Assembly: GCA_963513935.1 (NCBI GenBank)
Contig: OY740768.1
Location: 69,676,231-69,740,230 of the forward strand
Direction: 5' to 3'
Length of the DNA: 64,000 nt
DNA from: Aphrophora alni
Lineage: Eukaryota > Arthropoda > Insecta > Hemiptera > Aphrophoridae
Shown: piece after piece, positions 49,511 to 62,179 of the stretch
How the letters are laid out: every line of letters starts with the position of its first letter
How positions within the stretch are numbered: the first letter of the stretch is position 1
Position numbers and translations under genes: made by a program
Notes under the pieces: model-generated
What the model was told of the DNA's origin: nothing
The model's database searches: none
Seen by the model: only the letters and a program-made list of their open reading frames with translations

Positions 49511-49959
49511 GATCCTAGGTGTTGAAATTTGAATCGGGTCTGACTGCCCTGACTCCATTTCAGCAAAGTAATTCCGAGGAACCTGAAATCTAAGGATCTA
49601 CACTGGGAATCCCAAGTTACCCTAGATGGATTCACTTTTTCATCAATTCTTGTTCTTTTCGTAAATTTTGGAAAATGGTAAAACTTTGGGGCAGGAGAGT
49701 AATTTTAACTAACTTTTGAAACAAATATAGAACCAAAATTTAATCGAAATCTTTTTAACTATCACTATAGTCAATCCCGGTAGAGCATGGAATATTTACC
49801 CGAGTGAAATTTTCACCCCCTTATGTTTCTACTGTAGACAATTTTACAAGTTTTCGCTTCTATATTACAATTAGGGCTGAAATAGACTTTAGTATGTTTG
49901 GAATAGTCATAAAACTATGGCCAATATGATATCAATGGAACTTTTCCTTTTGTAGATTT
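49511..49959. other. Spacer between repeat domains
   Basis: Contains a degenerate stretch related to the gatccagtt repeats (actttttgaaac-aaccaaaatttaatcgaaat). No gene seen. Confidence 0.4.
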
Positions 49960-50199
49960 TCATTTTTTACAATGTTAACATTTTAAAGAAAGGTTAATTT
50001 TAAACGTTTCCCCCCCCCCTATATCGTAAATAAAAGTGAAAACTACAAGAGAATAACATGATATAGTTACAACAATTTGCCGACTTCAAAAAATCCAAAG
50101 TTTTTATTTGTTATCCCATTACGTATTTTACACGTTAACATTTTTCAAAAAAGATAATTTTAAACATTCACAATTCGATTGGTGCTATTTTGGGTAGGA

Positions 50200-50457
50200 T
50201 GAACTTAAAGACCTCTGGTTGCGCCATTATTCTTATATTGAAATGACCTTCAAAATGAGGTATCACTCAATAGGGGTTGCTGTTTAAAATTCTTGACTTA
50301 TCCCCAAACTACCCTATTTTGGGGTAAGGGTGAAAATGTTGATACTTCAAAAAACTCCTCCTTTGGTTATCTAAGCTTTCCCCAAAGCAAATCTGTCTAT
50401 TTCCATTAATAAAAAAAAAATAAGAGGGGGGGACTTTATGGACACATGGTATAGTAA
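50200..50457 (+). repeat. 260 bp direct repeat, copy 1
   Basis: gaacttaaagacctctggtt through ggacacatggtata. About 90 percent like 53,709-53,968 by eye, including a purine run before the end (ataagagggggg). Confidence 0.85.
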
Positions 50458-52209
50458 CTAAAACTGATTTCTGCTTAAGTATGACATGGAACAGACAAAA
50501 CACAATCCCGATTTTAGAAAACCCAACTATTTTCCTTTTTATCCTTTTACGTTGTTCAAAAGATAATTTTAAACATTTTTGTCAATTTATAGTAACTAAA
50601 AGTGATATATGCTTATGAATGGTATGGAACAAACAAAACACAATGCAGATTATAGAAAAATCCAACTGTTTTCATTTATATCCCTAACAGACAAAACTCA
50701 ATGCCGACTATAGAAAACCCAACTTTTTTATTTTTATCCGTTTCCTTCATTCACAAATTAACATTTTTCCCAAGAAAGATATTTTTTATAATTTTCGGCA
50801 ATATAATATAGAAACTAAAATTGATATCTGCCTAAGTATGATGTGAAAAAGACAAAACTCAATGCCGATTATAGAAAAATACAACTTTTTCGTTTGTAAC
50901 CCTTTCTTTTTCTCACAAGTTAAAACAATTTAAAAAAGTAATTTTAAACATTTTCGGAAATATATAGTAAATAAAATTGATATCTGCTTAAGTATAGACT
51001 AATATGGAACAAATAAAACACAATGCCGATTATAGAAAAATCAAACGTTTTCATTTTTATACCATTCCGTTTTTTACAAGTTAACAATTTTTCATAAAAG
51101 GTAATTTTAAATATTTTCGGCAATATATAGTAAATAAAATTGATATCTGCTTAAGTATGATATGGAACAGATAAAAAACAATGCCGATTATAGAAAAATC
51201 AAACGTTTTCATTTTTATACCATTCCGTTTTTTACAAGTTAACAATTTTTCGTAAAAGGTAATTTTAAATATTTTCGGCAATATATAGTAAATAAAACTG
51301 ATATCTGCTTAAGTATGATATGGAACACATAAAACTCAATGCCTTCCATAAAAAACCAAACTGTTTTATTTTTAACCCTTTCCTTTTTTTAAAAAGTAAC
51401 ATTTTTCAAAAAATATAATTTTTAACATTTTTGGCAATATACGGTAATAAAAATCTGCCTAAATAGCCTATAATATGGAACAGACAAAACTCAATGCCGA
51501 TTATAGAAAACCCAACTTTTTTCGTTTGTACACCTTTCTATTTTTCTCAACTTAACATTTTAAAAAAGGTAATTTTAAACATTTTCGGCAAAACAGTAGA
51601 GTAACTAAAAAATTATCGGCTAAGTATGATATGATAAAGACAAAACACAATGCCGATTATAGAAAAATCCAACTTTTTCGTTTTTATTTTTTTCCGTTTT
51701 TCACAATTTAACATTTTCAAAAAAAGGTAAATCTTACTTTTATCGTTATTACCCCTTTTTGTTTTTCACAAGTTAACATTTTTCATTAAAGTTTATTTTA
51801 AACATTTTCGACAATGTAATATAGTAGGTAACTTAAACTGATATCTGCCTAAGTATGATAAGGAACAGAAAAAACTCAATCCCGATTATAGACAAATAAA
51901 ACTTTTTTCGTTAGTACCCCTTTCCGTTTTTCACTAGCGAACATTTTTCATACAAGGTTATTTTAAACATTTTGACAATATATAGTAATTAAAACTGATT
52001 TCTGCTTCAATATGATATGAAACAGACAAAACACAATACCTATAATTGAAAAATCAAAGTTTTTTCGTTAGTACCCCTTTCCGTTTGTACAAGTTAACAT
52101 TTTTCATAAAAGGTTATTTTAAATATTTTCGGCAAAATATGAAAACTAACATAATATCTGCTTAACTATGATATGTAACAAACAAACCACAATCCCAACT
52201 AAATATATA

Positions 52210-52212
<3 letters not shown>

Positions 52213-52286
<74 letters not shown>
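52213..52286. repeat. (TA)n microsatellite, ~74 bp
   Basis: An uninterrupted TA run within a unit of the 158 bp satellite. Confidence 0.97.
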
Positions 52287-52288
<2 letters not shown>

Positions 52289-53017
52289 CTATATATTTCA
52301 TTTATACCCCTTTCCGTTTTTCAAAAGTAACATTTTTCATAAAAAATAATTTTAAAAAATTTTGGCAATATACTGTATATTAACTAAAATGGAAATCTGC
52401 TTAAGTATGATATGGAATAAACAAAACTCAATGTCGATTTTAGAAAACCCAACTTTTTTTGTTTATATATTTTTCCTTTTTTCAAAAAAGTAATTTTGTA
52501 TAATTTTGGGTAATATAATATAGCAACTAAAACTGATATCTGTATAACATGGAACAGACAAAACTCAATGCCTATTATAAAAAAATCTAATTTTATTCAT
52601 TTGCACCAATTTCCGTTATTCACAAGTTAACTTTTTTCATAAAAGGAAATTTCAAACATGTTCGGCAATAGGCTATATGGTAACTAAAATTGATTTCTGC
52701 TTGAGTCACTCAAACCCCTCGTCTTCGAACTCAATATTATTAGTAGAATCATAAATAGACGTTTAATAAACACATTTTCGATTTAGGATGAAGAACGGAC
52801 AAAAACTCAATGCCCTTAATAGAAAAACCCAACTTTTTTCGTTTTTATCCCTTTCCGATTTTCACAAGTTATAATAATTAATAAAACATTTTTTAAACAT
52901 GTTCGACAATAGACTATATAGTAACTAAAACTGATATCTGCTTAAGTCGATATAGAACAGAAAACACAATGCCGATTATAGAAAATTGAAACTTTTAAAT
53001 TTTTGTACCCCTTTCAA

Positions 53018-53022
53018 AGAGA

Positions 53023-53053
<31 letters not shown>

Positions 53054-53065
53054 GGGTAGAGAGAC
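53018..53065. repeat. (GA)n microsatellite at the satellite edge
   Basis: GA repeats with two interruptions (gtga, gggg) mark the right boundary of the 158 bp satellite. Confidence 0.9.
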
Positions 53066-53708
53066 AAAGAAGGTAAATTATGTAATTTGAGATAAAACAA
53101 AGTTTTTGAAAAATTTTGTCAAAATATTAAAAAAGATTAATTTTTAAAAGGAAGAAACTATGTTCATGTGATTGAAATTGTTTAGGAAAATTTCAGTGGA
53201 AATTAAGAAAAAATGATTTTTCAGCTATAATCTGCAATAATACTAAAAAGAGCCTACAAAATATCAAATTTATAAAGTCATGGGTATTCCAAACTTTTCT
53301 TGCAAGACATTGCTAAGAAGGAATTTATTTTGTAAAGATGTAAGGAACGCAGTTAAGAAATTTTAAATAAAGGGAAAAGTGAATTGTTTCGTTCTTGTAA
53401 AGTAGTCGTTGATAAAATATTTAGAGAATTGATGAAAAGAAATTAAAGGATATTTGTTAATTCTGCAAAAAATAATCTGAGCAGTCCTATTTATAAAAAT
53501 CTAAAACTAAATTTTAATAATCATTATAAATCGGATTAATTTCAAACAAACTTGAAATAGAAATTATATATAAGTTCGAACTCCATAAACTGTAAAAGAT
53601 ATTAAAAAATTAACGAATAATGTGAATTGTCTAACTTACAAAGAAAACAAGATTTTATTTAGTCTTTTTCTCCAAGCCATGTCTTTATTAATATCAGATA
53701 TATATTAT
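53066..53708. other. AT-rich spacer
   Basis: A-rich text with many stops in all frames; nothing recognised. Confidence 0.5.
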
Positions 53709-53968
53709 GAACTTAGAGACCTCTAGTTTGCGCCATTATTCTTATTTTTAAAAGGCCTTTAAAATGAGGTATCACTCAATAGGGATTGCTATTTAAAATT
53801 ATTGACTTATCCCCAAACTACCCCATTTTGGGGGTAAGGGTTGAAAATTTTGATACTTCAAAAAAACTCCTCCTTTGGTTATCTAAACTTTCCCCAAAGC
53901 AAATCTGTCTATTTTCATTAATAAAATAAATAAGAGGGGGTGGGACATTTTGGACACATGGTATATAC
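53709..53968 (+). repeat. 260 bp direct repeat, copy 2
   Basis: gaacttagagacctctagtt through ggacacatggtata. It lies outside the 158 bp satellite, whereas copy 1 is inside, so the 260 bp unit is an independent dispersed repeat. No inverted ends or ORF were seen. Confidence 0.85.
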
Positions 53969-54799
53969 TTACTATATAGTCTACTATATTATAATATACG
54001 TAAACATTTTAAATATATGTACTGTATTTCTATATGTATTGTAGATGTTAGTTTGTCTGTTAAAAAAAAAAATCATTTACAACTTAGGTAGTAAAATTGG
54101 TATGCTAAATCTTCAAGTAAGCAGATATGAGGATAAAGATATTAATAATAATCAACCTCTTGACACAACCAGAATTAACCGGAATGATTTCTTCAATATT
54201 TCTATAGCACAGATAAAATAAATGTGTTATTCGCTTTTAGAATGTTTTAAAGGCTATATATGACATAGAGAGGAAATGAAACTTCTAAAACAGTGAACAT
54301 AAAGGATCAGCAGTTTTCGGTTTCCCACGTTATCAAAGACTAAGCAATACAATTCCTTCCTTTCTATTAGTTCACATTTTAAAGACGTTACATTCACTGA
54401 AATTGCAACGGAAGTAGAGAAGGCAGAATGAAGGAAGTTACTTCTTTAATCCGTGAATACAATTCTTCTTTTGTGAACAACTTTGTTACAGTATTTGTCC
54501 ACATTTATAAACTTAAAAATTTAAATGATTTTCTTTCTCGGTCTATCCCACCCACGGACCCACATACACACCAAAATATCTAAAAGGTTTATTTAATTTA
54601 TTATATTTATATGAAACAACTAGGGTAAGGTTACTACGATATTAAATGAGTGCTATATTCATTGTAAAAAGTTTGTATTTGAAAAATTATTTCAAAACGA
54701 GTAGAAATAGATAAGTAAATTTAATTACAGACAAAATCAACAAATGTGAAAAATTCCACAATGGCAGGTTTTTCAATGGAACAACCGAAACTAAAGGTC
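53969..54799. other. Spacer, no gene recognised
   Basis: AT-rich; weak inverted symmetry around 54,350-54,480 (aattccttcctt against aaggaagttac). No coding motif. Confidence 0.4.
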
Positions 54800-54829
54800 T
54801 CGAAGCTTGTTTTATTTTTATTTATTTTT

Positions 54830-55010
54830 TTGTTAAAGACAAAAATTCCCTCGGTCATCATCGTCTTAAAAAAAGAGTTTAAAATAAAAACTCCTACGTC
54901 TCGAATACTCTAACATCATCAAGGTCGAAAAATAACAAGGATCGGTCTTTTCACCTTGGAAGGTGATAGAGAGGAATCTAACCCAAGAAAAGGTCTAGAT
55001 CTTGTGCAAC
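54830..55010 (-). repeat. Interspersed repeat family, copy 3
   Basis: Reverse-strand match to 15,245-15,515: aaaattccctcggtcatcatcg, aataaaaactcc, ctcgaatactctaacatc and gatagagaggaatc. Confidence 0.55.
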
Positions 55011-55030
55011 CCTTTAGCTCCTATGACAAG

Positions 55031-56479
55031 TAAAAGTTAAACATCAACTTCTCCAATATTATTATTTGGAAATTGGACAAAACAAGTCCCCCCATACTAA
55101 TCAAAATTTTTCGATTAGTTAAACAGATATTTGGAAGGAGAAGGGATAGAACTGAATATGATAATTTATGTAATTTAGTGCAAAACTTTTACAAAATGTG
55201 ATTCGGTATACAAAATGGCCTACTTATTTTCAAAAGATACAAGTATGTGAAACGTGGATTGTGCAATAAGTTTTGTGCAATATTACAGGCATATTTTATT
55301 ATGTTCTCACAAGTAGGCTATACATTTTATAAAATATGTGTTGGGTGGAAAAATCTTCCTTTTTTTCAGACATAATTAATTTTGAGATCCCCCGAGTAAA
55401 AAAGTGGTTTTTCTTTTAATGATAAAAAACCACTAGTTGTCTAGTGTCAGGAGAGGGCTTTGCTCACAAATATTGTATTTTGTTTATCAAGACAAATCTT
55501 TACAAACGCGTTTTCCTGGAAAAATATTTTCAAATATGATGATTTTCTGTAAAATTGCACGCTTTTTCATTTGGTTATTTATTTTCATGTTATATTTACT
55601 GACTACATTTGTTTTCAAAAATTTCACTTAAAAACTTCAATTTCATGCTTTGAAACTTGTATTAATAAAGTACAAGCAGTCTAATAAATTATTTATTAAT
55701 ATTTTTAAAAACGTGGAAAATTTTTCAGAATTTTCTAAATTTCAGCAAATAAATTTAATTAAAAGTCATTTCATTAGCTAGTTAGATTGAAATACATATT
55801 CATTCACTATTTTTTTTTAATAGGCTATATAGTTTCCTAGTTTGAAATCTTTCAAAAGTACAAAAATCTCAAAACTATTAATTTTTTTTTCAAATCAGTT
55901 TCAAAACTTTTTCAGATCAAATTGTTGTTTTTTTTATTGTTGAATGAGGTACTGAAATAAAAAAACATAACTTCCTATTTTAAACAATTAAAACTGACCT
56001 TTAAATGACCTTGAACACTTTTTTTCAGAAGATGCGTGCTCTTGAATTTTTTCGATATCAATCTAAATGCCTGCTTTATATGAATGGATTATAAAAATAT
56101 GTTTTGTTGTAGTTTACATCTCAGATTTTTAATTATGAAGTAAATATATCGTACTAAACCTAATATAGGCTATTAAAACTCTACAAAATCCAATAGGCCT
56201 ACATCAATCATGTATTTTTTTATAAAAATACATTATGTATTTTTTTTAAATAATGCACTGTACTTATAAATAATAAACAAATTATGAATGTTTACGATAA
56301 ATAAAAGCTTTACTACTAGCTATATGCGGTCAGTCGGTGTTCGAGCGTGTAGACAAGTCATGGAGTTAAACCTGTAATGAATGGTTATCTAAATCGTGCA
56401 TTATTTATATAAAGATTTAAAGTTTCAAGACTAATTAACATTATCATGTGATATTAAAGGCTACTCACAAAGTTTTCTC
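55031..56479. other. AT-rich spacer
   Basis: No gene or repeat recognised. A 64-codon ORF at 55437 ends in a hydrophobic run but lacks any family motif. Confidence 0.45.
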
Positions 56480-57010
56480 TGACTGCTTCGGTAAGAAATG
56501 TCAATCAAGGCAGCATCACAGCACAGTAGCACACACACGAGACCAAATTACGAACCGACTACTTGCAAAGACGCAATTAAAATGAATGTGTCCTAACCAC
56601 AACAAACTCCAAAAATATAATAGAAGCGATGAGTAGGGGTGCTATTGACCAATAACAATCGGTCTGTTCGTGGCATTGAGGGTTCTTATTGGTTGCTATG
56701 TAGAAGAGTGGGGATAATAACCCTCTGTTTTGTTTCTCAGAATCTTGGCTTGGACTGCCGAGGCCGTGGGAACTAGAAAAAAGTAATTTGAGCTTGCAGA
56801 CTCTGAAAACTCTACACCATGTCTAGACTTCATTTTCAACTTCTAATATCTAATTTTTCATTCCCATTCCCATATTTCCTTTTTCTATTGAACTTTGTTA
56901 TATTTCTCTTGCTAACAATTTGCACATTTCGACTTGACGCTTCATCATCTGGGGCGACAACTAGGCATATATTTTGGTTTTATAATTTGAGGACTCAAGT
57001 TTGCCATTGA
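56480..57010 (+). other. Possible promoter-like patch and short ORF
   Basis: Direct and inverted CCAAT words (gaccaataacaatc near 56,648, cttattggttgct near 56,686) sit about 130-170 bp before a 63-codon ORF at 56819-57010. That ORF begins MSRLHFQLLISNFSFPFPYF and has a hydrophobic stretch like a signal or membrane segment, then ends RHIFWFYNLRTQVCH. A pyrimidine tract plus AG (tttgtttctcag, ending about 56,740) would serve as a splice acceptor. I recognise no protein family. A first exon of a host gene is possible but unproven. Confidence 0.2.
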
Positions 57011-57399
57011 ATAATATTCAAATAGGTTTTTCTAAAATACTTAATTTATATTAAACATTTAACAATAATATTTATTTTATTTTCATACACATCAAACTAT
57101 TTCAAGTTATATTAAAATCCCACGTTATTCAAAATATTGATGATTAATATCATAGAAACTAAATTTAAAAGTATTTACATTAGGACTTACGGTAGTTTAT
57201 TACTCACCTATTTCTAGAAAAAATAGTTCATGAACGCGTATTTTCAATTAACTTACACAAATATCCCAGCCCATATATTATTTTTAATATTAACTTTATT
57301 TCGGATTTCAGAAGTACCTAGTCTATAGTTGGGCTAGATACGTAAAATTTGTTGTCAAATATGAGGGATTATAAGTAGACTATTGTCAAAATCTACCAA
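57011..57399. other. AT-rich spacer
   Basis: Nothing recognised. Confidence 0.5.
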
Positions 57400-57402
57400 T
57401 AA

Positions 57403-58151
57403 AGGCGGGTTTACACTAGAAACAAAACAATGTTTATAAACATTGTTTCTGGAACTTTTGTTCCAGAAACAATGTTTTTGGAACTTTGTTTATAAACTTT
57501 GTTTATATTTTGCTACTAATTTTGCACACAATGTTCCTAAACACAGGGACAGCCACACTCTTGAAGATGTCGTCTGACGAGGAGGATGCTCTTCTTCTAG
57601 CTGCCGCTACATGTGTTTTGTTGTGTTGTGACAGAAAACCCAGGAGGTTCTGGGTAAGGCCTTCACTTGCGTCACGAGGTGTTTACAGTGGAAGTGACCT
57701 ATTGAAAGACCTTAGAAAAGATGACGTGAATCTGGGTGGGGAAATAAGATGTGATGGAAGCTTTAAAAATTTTGGTCGAATGACAAGTGAAGATTTTGAG
57801 TTTCTTATAACTAGTATTAGCCACAAAATAGGAAGGAAAGACAGTAATTTTAGGAAACCAATATCCGTGCAAGAAAGACTTGCTATTACCTTGAGGTTAT
57901 TGGCTATAGGCGATTCCTCTGCTAGCTTGCAGTACTTGTTTACGAATCAAAAATTATTGGTAGACCTGAATGTTTCAGAACAATATTCCTACATGTAAAC
58001 GTCTTGCGTTTCCGAAACATTCCACAATGTTTATAAACACCCTTTGATCTTACCGCTTTCTACGGGAAACAAGAAACATGTGGAGAAACACCGAATTTCT
58101 GTTCCGAAACACTGTTTAGAAACATGTTTTGTTGCCAGTGTAAACCCGCCT
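57403..58151 (+). mobile_element. Internally deleted PIF/Harbinger element with TAA TSD
   Basis: Termini AGGCGGGTTTACACTAG (57403) and, inverted, CAGTGTAAACCCGCCT (ending 58151), then AACAAAACA on both sides. The element is flanked by TAA on both sides (57400-57402 and 58152-58154), the 3 bp target duplication of PIF/Harbinger. Just inside the left end is a hairpin with 18 bp perfect arms (57438-57455 and 57460-57477, loop tttt). Further gaaaca/tgtttc words crowd the right subterminal region. The interior holds the N-terminal part of a transposase gene; the DDE domain and the MADF partner are deleted. Confidence 0.93.
57567..57998 (+). pseudogene. HARBI1-like transposase N-terminal ORF, 3'-deleted
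   Basis: An ATG at 57567 opens 143 codons: MSSDEEDALLLAAATCVLLC, then RRFWVRPSLASRGVYSGSDL, LLKDLRKDDV, FKNFGRMTSEDFEFLI, ISVQERLAITLRLLAIGDSS and LQYLF. This is the conserved N-terminal region of HARBI1-like PIF/Harbinger transposases (WVRP, LL.EL, F..F.RM...F..L, I....RL..TLR.LA.G.S...L). The homologous copy at 62,327 continues with FKISKSTISLF after the LF, but here the frame runs into element 3' sequence (TNQKLLVDLNV), so the deletion breakpoint lies just after LQYLF. An upstream in-frame ATG at 57486 lies in the subterminal repeat and is less likely the start. The reading frame itself has no stop, so a short N-terminal peptide could be made; it has no nuclease domain. Confidence 0.85.
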
Positions 58152-58344
58152 TAAACCAATATCTAAATGTTGGAAGTTTTGAATTTTATGGTTTAACGGG
58201 TTATGCTACTTACAAACGGATGTCAAATGCTAACTCAGTGCTACAAAATATAGGACTAATGATTTAGTTTATTTGGATATTTACATTGTTTGTATATACA
58301 CAAATTTGTAAATGATCGCAAAATTTTTAATAAACTACACCAAT

Positions 58345-58560
58345 AACTATTCTCCCCCCCCTTTGTTGTTTGAAGATATAGGCTAAAAACCTGGAATACT
58401 CTAATAGCGTCAGGGTCGGAAAAGAAACACAGTTGATCAAGAGAGACCTGAAGCAAAGTTGAAAGTTGATTGAACCCCTGATTTTATGAAAAAAAAAAAG
58501 AAAAAAAGGAAAAAAAAGTAATTCCAACGAGATTCCCAAGCCCAATAATATACGAAATGG
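58345..58560 (-). repeat. Interspersed repeat family, copy 4
   Basis: Shares tggaatactctaatagcgtcagg, gtcggaaaagaaacac, agagagacctga and a purine run with copies 1-3 in reverse orientation. Minus-strand ORFs at 58256 and 58327 are repeat text. Confidence 0.55.
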
Positions 58561-61434
58561 GTCTCAATAATATACGACCTACTACAGAGTATAAACAGAC
58601 CATACGTGTGTTTTGTATTGTTAGCATAATACTGCTTTAGTTAGGAACACGAAATAAAATGTATTTTGTATAGAATGAATCTAGGGGTGGGGGGGGGTGT
58701 AACCCATTTTACATAATTATATTTCGGAATACTGTGGTGGTCTATTTCTAAGGATTTTCAAATACAAACATGGTTCATCCCATATCTCAGTTTACAGGTC
58801 TTAGAGCCCCAAACATTTTGACGATGTTTTCTTCAATATAACCGTTCGAAAGGGTAGCTCGAATTGTATCAAAATTTAGTTCACATAATTTTAAATTACA
58901 ACCAAACTATTTAACCTAGAAAAATAAAATACCTTTAAAAAGAATCAATATAACCTACTAATAGTTTTAAAAAGATATGCCCATAAGTAGGTTTTCAAAT
59001 CTTCCTTGTAATCCCCCTAAAATATGAAAAACCTAACATCTCCTAAATTTCAATTATTAAAAGTGGTCATCATATTACAAATAGACTACCCTATTGAAAA
59101 AAGTAACTTGTTTTAATATTTAAAGTTGTAACTTACGATATCTCCTTCAATTTCTAAATAGAGGCTAAAAACTATTTCAGACACCTAAATACAGTTTTTT
59201 TTCCTTCTGTTAACAGGTCGAAAATTTTAATTTGCTATCTACGATATAAACACATACTAATTTCTAATCTAATGTTGATTAAATATTATAAAATAATAAA
59301 TCTGGTCAATAAAACTTTTTACTGATTGAACATAGTCTAAACAAGATGATAGGTGTCATCGTGGTGCTTGAATCGTACAATGTTATACACGTAGATCATC
59401 TAAATGTAACGACCAAAAGCTGGTCTCTTGACCCTTGTAGGTAGGCTAGATCAAGGGCTACCCAGTAGCATATAGGCTACTTAGTGTAAGGTTAGTTTGT
59501 TTTCTGAACAATATAAAGGGCCTCGAAGCGTACATATAGGCTATGGAGTAGCCTCCACTCCTCCCTACCGGATCTCGTAACTAGAACCTACGAATATCAC
59601 ATTTTCTTAGAATTATAGAGTTCGAAATTACATTTTGACAAATAACTCCGCTTTTTGCCATCGTAGAGAAGTTAATTTACTACCATTGCATGTATAATTG
59701 TATTCTGCAAATTGTTACCTAATTTAGTGTGTTATAACTTTAATAACCCATATAAGTCAAACTGTTTAAAATGGGCCCCATTATAATTGGATTTTTCTGA
59801 ATTTCAACAGGTTTTTTTATAAAGCACACTAAGTAAATTTCTTGTTCCCATCTTAATTATAGTGGTTACATACAAACGACATGACGAAAATATCTGTATC
59901 CTGAAGTCTGAAATGTGAAGATCAGTCAAAAAATCAGAGATCGAAAGTCCTGTTATTTCCAAACTTACAAACAGTCTCTTATTACCAAACAGTCTATCTT
60001 CGGATACTGGGTAAGAAAAATTCTTACTGTGAATAAAGACGTATTATAAATCAATTCTTATCTAGTGTAGGGTAACAAATAACCTTAAAATAGAGTTATT
60101 TGGTACCTATTTAAAAACAGATGAAGATAGCATACCACTTTTACATAGTTGGATTTTTCAATACCTTTAATATGAATAATTGTAAACTTGCTATTTAAAA
60201 TTTTCGGGACATGGATATATTTCATTATGGTTTATGGGATAAAAAGGAAAATTTTGAAAACATACCCAAGGGACATTTAAAAGCTCTCAATATTCTGATT
60301 CTTTCTACGGTATTTAAATGTTCCATATTAAATTGTGTACCTGTAAATTAAATTATTTTAAACATTAAATCTTCAAGCCACCATTTTCAAACGTCATTTA
60401 CATATAAAATTGTGAATTTTGGCATTAAATCAGAAAAGAGTTAATGGGTTAGGTTGAAAAAATAACTACAACAGTTAAGCACACACAAGGTTTAATGTTG
60501 CTAATAAACGTCACAAATATTTCAGTGCTTGAGTATTGATAGAATAATTATAACGTGATACAATTTACATCGGAATAGCCTACATAGCCTATGAAGAGAA
60601 GGAAAATACAATGTCAGTGAAAAAATCATTCAGTTCGCATCTATCTAATTCATTTCATCTGATTTTGCCTGATATTTCTTGAAATAAATAAAAAAGACGT
60701 GATGTAATTCAAAACCGAATGGTTTTTGTATTTTCCATTCCTTTGGTATTTAGATTACTAGTTATTAGTTTGTGTCTCCACAAAAAAAATCTCAAATATA
60801 ATTAAAGGCCGTCTGGAACTTACAATTTATTAGCTGAAATAAAGTAGACCCTATATAATCAATAAACAATAAGATTTAAATTTTAATATACATAAAGTAA
60901 ATAAATCCACCACCACAAAAATATTTAACACCTGTCTAGCAAGTTTGTTTACAATATTTACTTATCTAGGTGTGTTTTCTACAAGTAAAACAAGTAATAG
61001 TATCAATAAACAAAACAAAAATATATAATTTTTTATCATAACATATATATGTTTTCGTAGATTACTGAATATTTAATTTCAAACAAGGCATGCACATAAC
61101 TTTCATGCAATGATGTTAACCAATTCAATAAAATCTTAGTATATATGTACAAGTGCAGCCTACAATACAAAAGAGGAATTACGACCTAAAAGATTAATTA
61201 TAATTAATTATCCTAAGTTTTGTTGACTTTGTATATACAGCGTATCATGAATCAAATTTGTCACATTTTGTAACTGGATCAGCAAGAATTTCACTTTCTC
61301 TGGATTATGGATGAAATTTGAATCTGTAAAACAATTAAAACAATTCTTATTGAAGCCCACTACAATTTTTGGATCTTCTCGGTTATGTGTCAGCAAACTT
61401 TAAACATTTTATAAAGAGAAACTATGAAACGAAT
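58561..61434. other. AT-rich non-coding stretch
   Basis: A poly-G run lies at about 58,685-58,698. Words such as taggcctac and aggctat recur but without period. No gene was recognised on either strand; ORFs at 61208 (-) and 61369 are unsupported. Confidence 0.5.
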
Positions 61435-61525
61435 AGTTGTTACCTTTATTCTAGAGGCCAGAAAACTACAATATGGAATAATTGTTACCTTTATTCTGGA
61501 GGCCAGAAGGCGACAATATCTTCGA
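61435..61525. repeat. ~47 bp tandem duplication
   Basis: gttgttacctttattctaga (61435) is repeated as attgttacctttattctgga (about 61,481); both continue ggccagaa and a caatat word. It accounts for the repeated peptide in the 61-codon ORF at 61369. Confidence 0.85.
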
Positions 61526-61734
61526 TACTTTGCTTGAATAAGTATTTTCCGTGATGCCGCTATCGCCACAAAAACTCACGCAAATACGAATTAAGCATAA
61601 AACGCTGTGTGCCGCACTGAACTTTGTTTTGCGAGGCGCCAGCTGCTTTCGACCATTTGGGTATGTGCAGCCGTTTCGGGATCGACAAAATTATATTTTA
61701 TGAGTTACTGTGAATGCTCATAACCGTGTCTGTA

Positions 61735-61753
61735 CCTAACCTAACCTAACCTG
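61735..61753. repeat. Short interstitial CCTAA (TTAGG) tract
   Basis: Three to four CCTAA units in an otherwise less AT-rich stretch (61,555-61,790). Same motif as at 25,058 and 25,281. Confidence 0.85.
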
Positions 61754-62179
61754 GCCGGTGGTAATTGTCGCTCGATATCTTATTGCAGAGGAAAGTCCAA
61801 CCATTATTAACTGTTTTCGTTTGTTTTGTGTAGTCATGATTAATGTTTCATTCCATTAGAAAGTTTTTTGTTAACGTACAACGCTTCAAAAGTTTTCTGG
61901 TTATCTATAGAAAATGTTTAAAGTTTGTTGACACATAACCGAAAAGATCCCAATTTGTGAGTTGGCCCTACCAAATAGCCAACGATGAACACATTAAATT
62001 ATTATTAAACACACATTCTTGTTCATATTTTCAAATTGGATAGAAAACTTAACAAAAATATTAATAATAATGGGTGTAATAAAATTGCACAATCTTTCTC
62101 ACACACCCATTCACTAAACAAACAAAACTTCATCGTCAAAATGTCACTTCAGTAACAAAGTGAAACAATGGACTCCGTC
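61754..62179. other. Spacer before the second Harbinger element
   Basis: Nothing recognised. Confidence 0.45.

Larger units (their letters stand above)
49960..53015. repeat. ~158 bp tandem satellite, about 17-18 diverged copies
   Basis: Each unit carries acaagttaacattttt, aattttaaacattttcggcaat, atagtaactaaaactgatatctg, cttaagtatgatatgg and atgccgattatagaaaa. The last word lies at about 50861, 51021, 51182, 51495 and 51648, a spacing of 153-161 bp. Units near 51,000-51,330 are the most alike; those at the ends are more diverged. The array is interrupted by a 260 bp repeat (50,200-50,457) and by (TA)n. Short minus-strand ORFs at 50309 and 51081 are satellite text. Confidence 0.88.
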
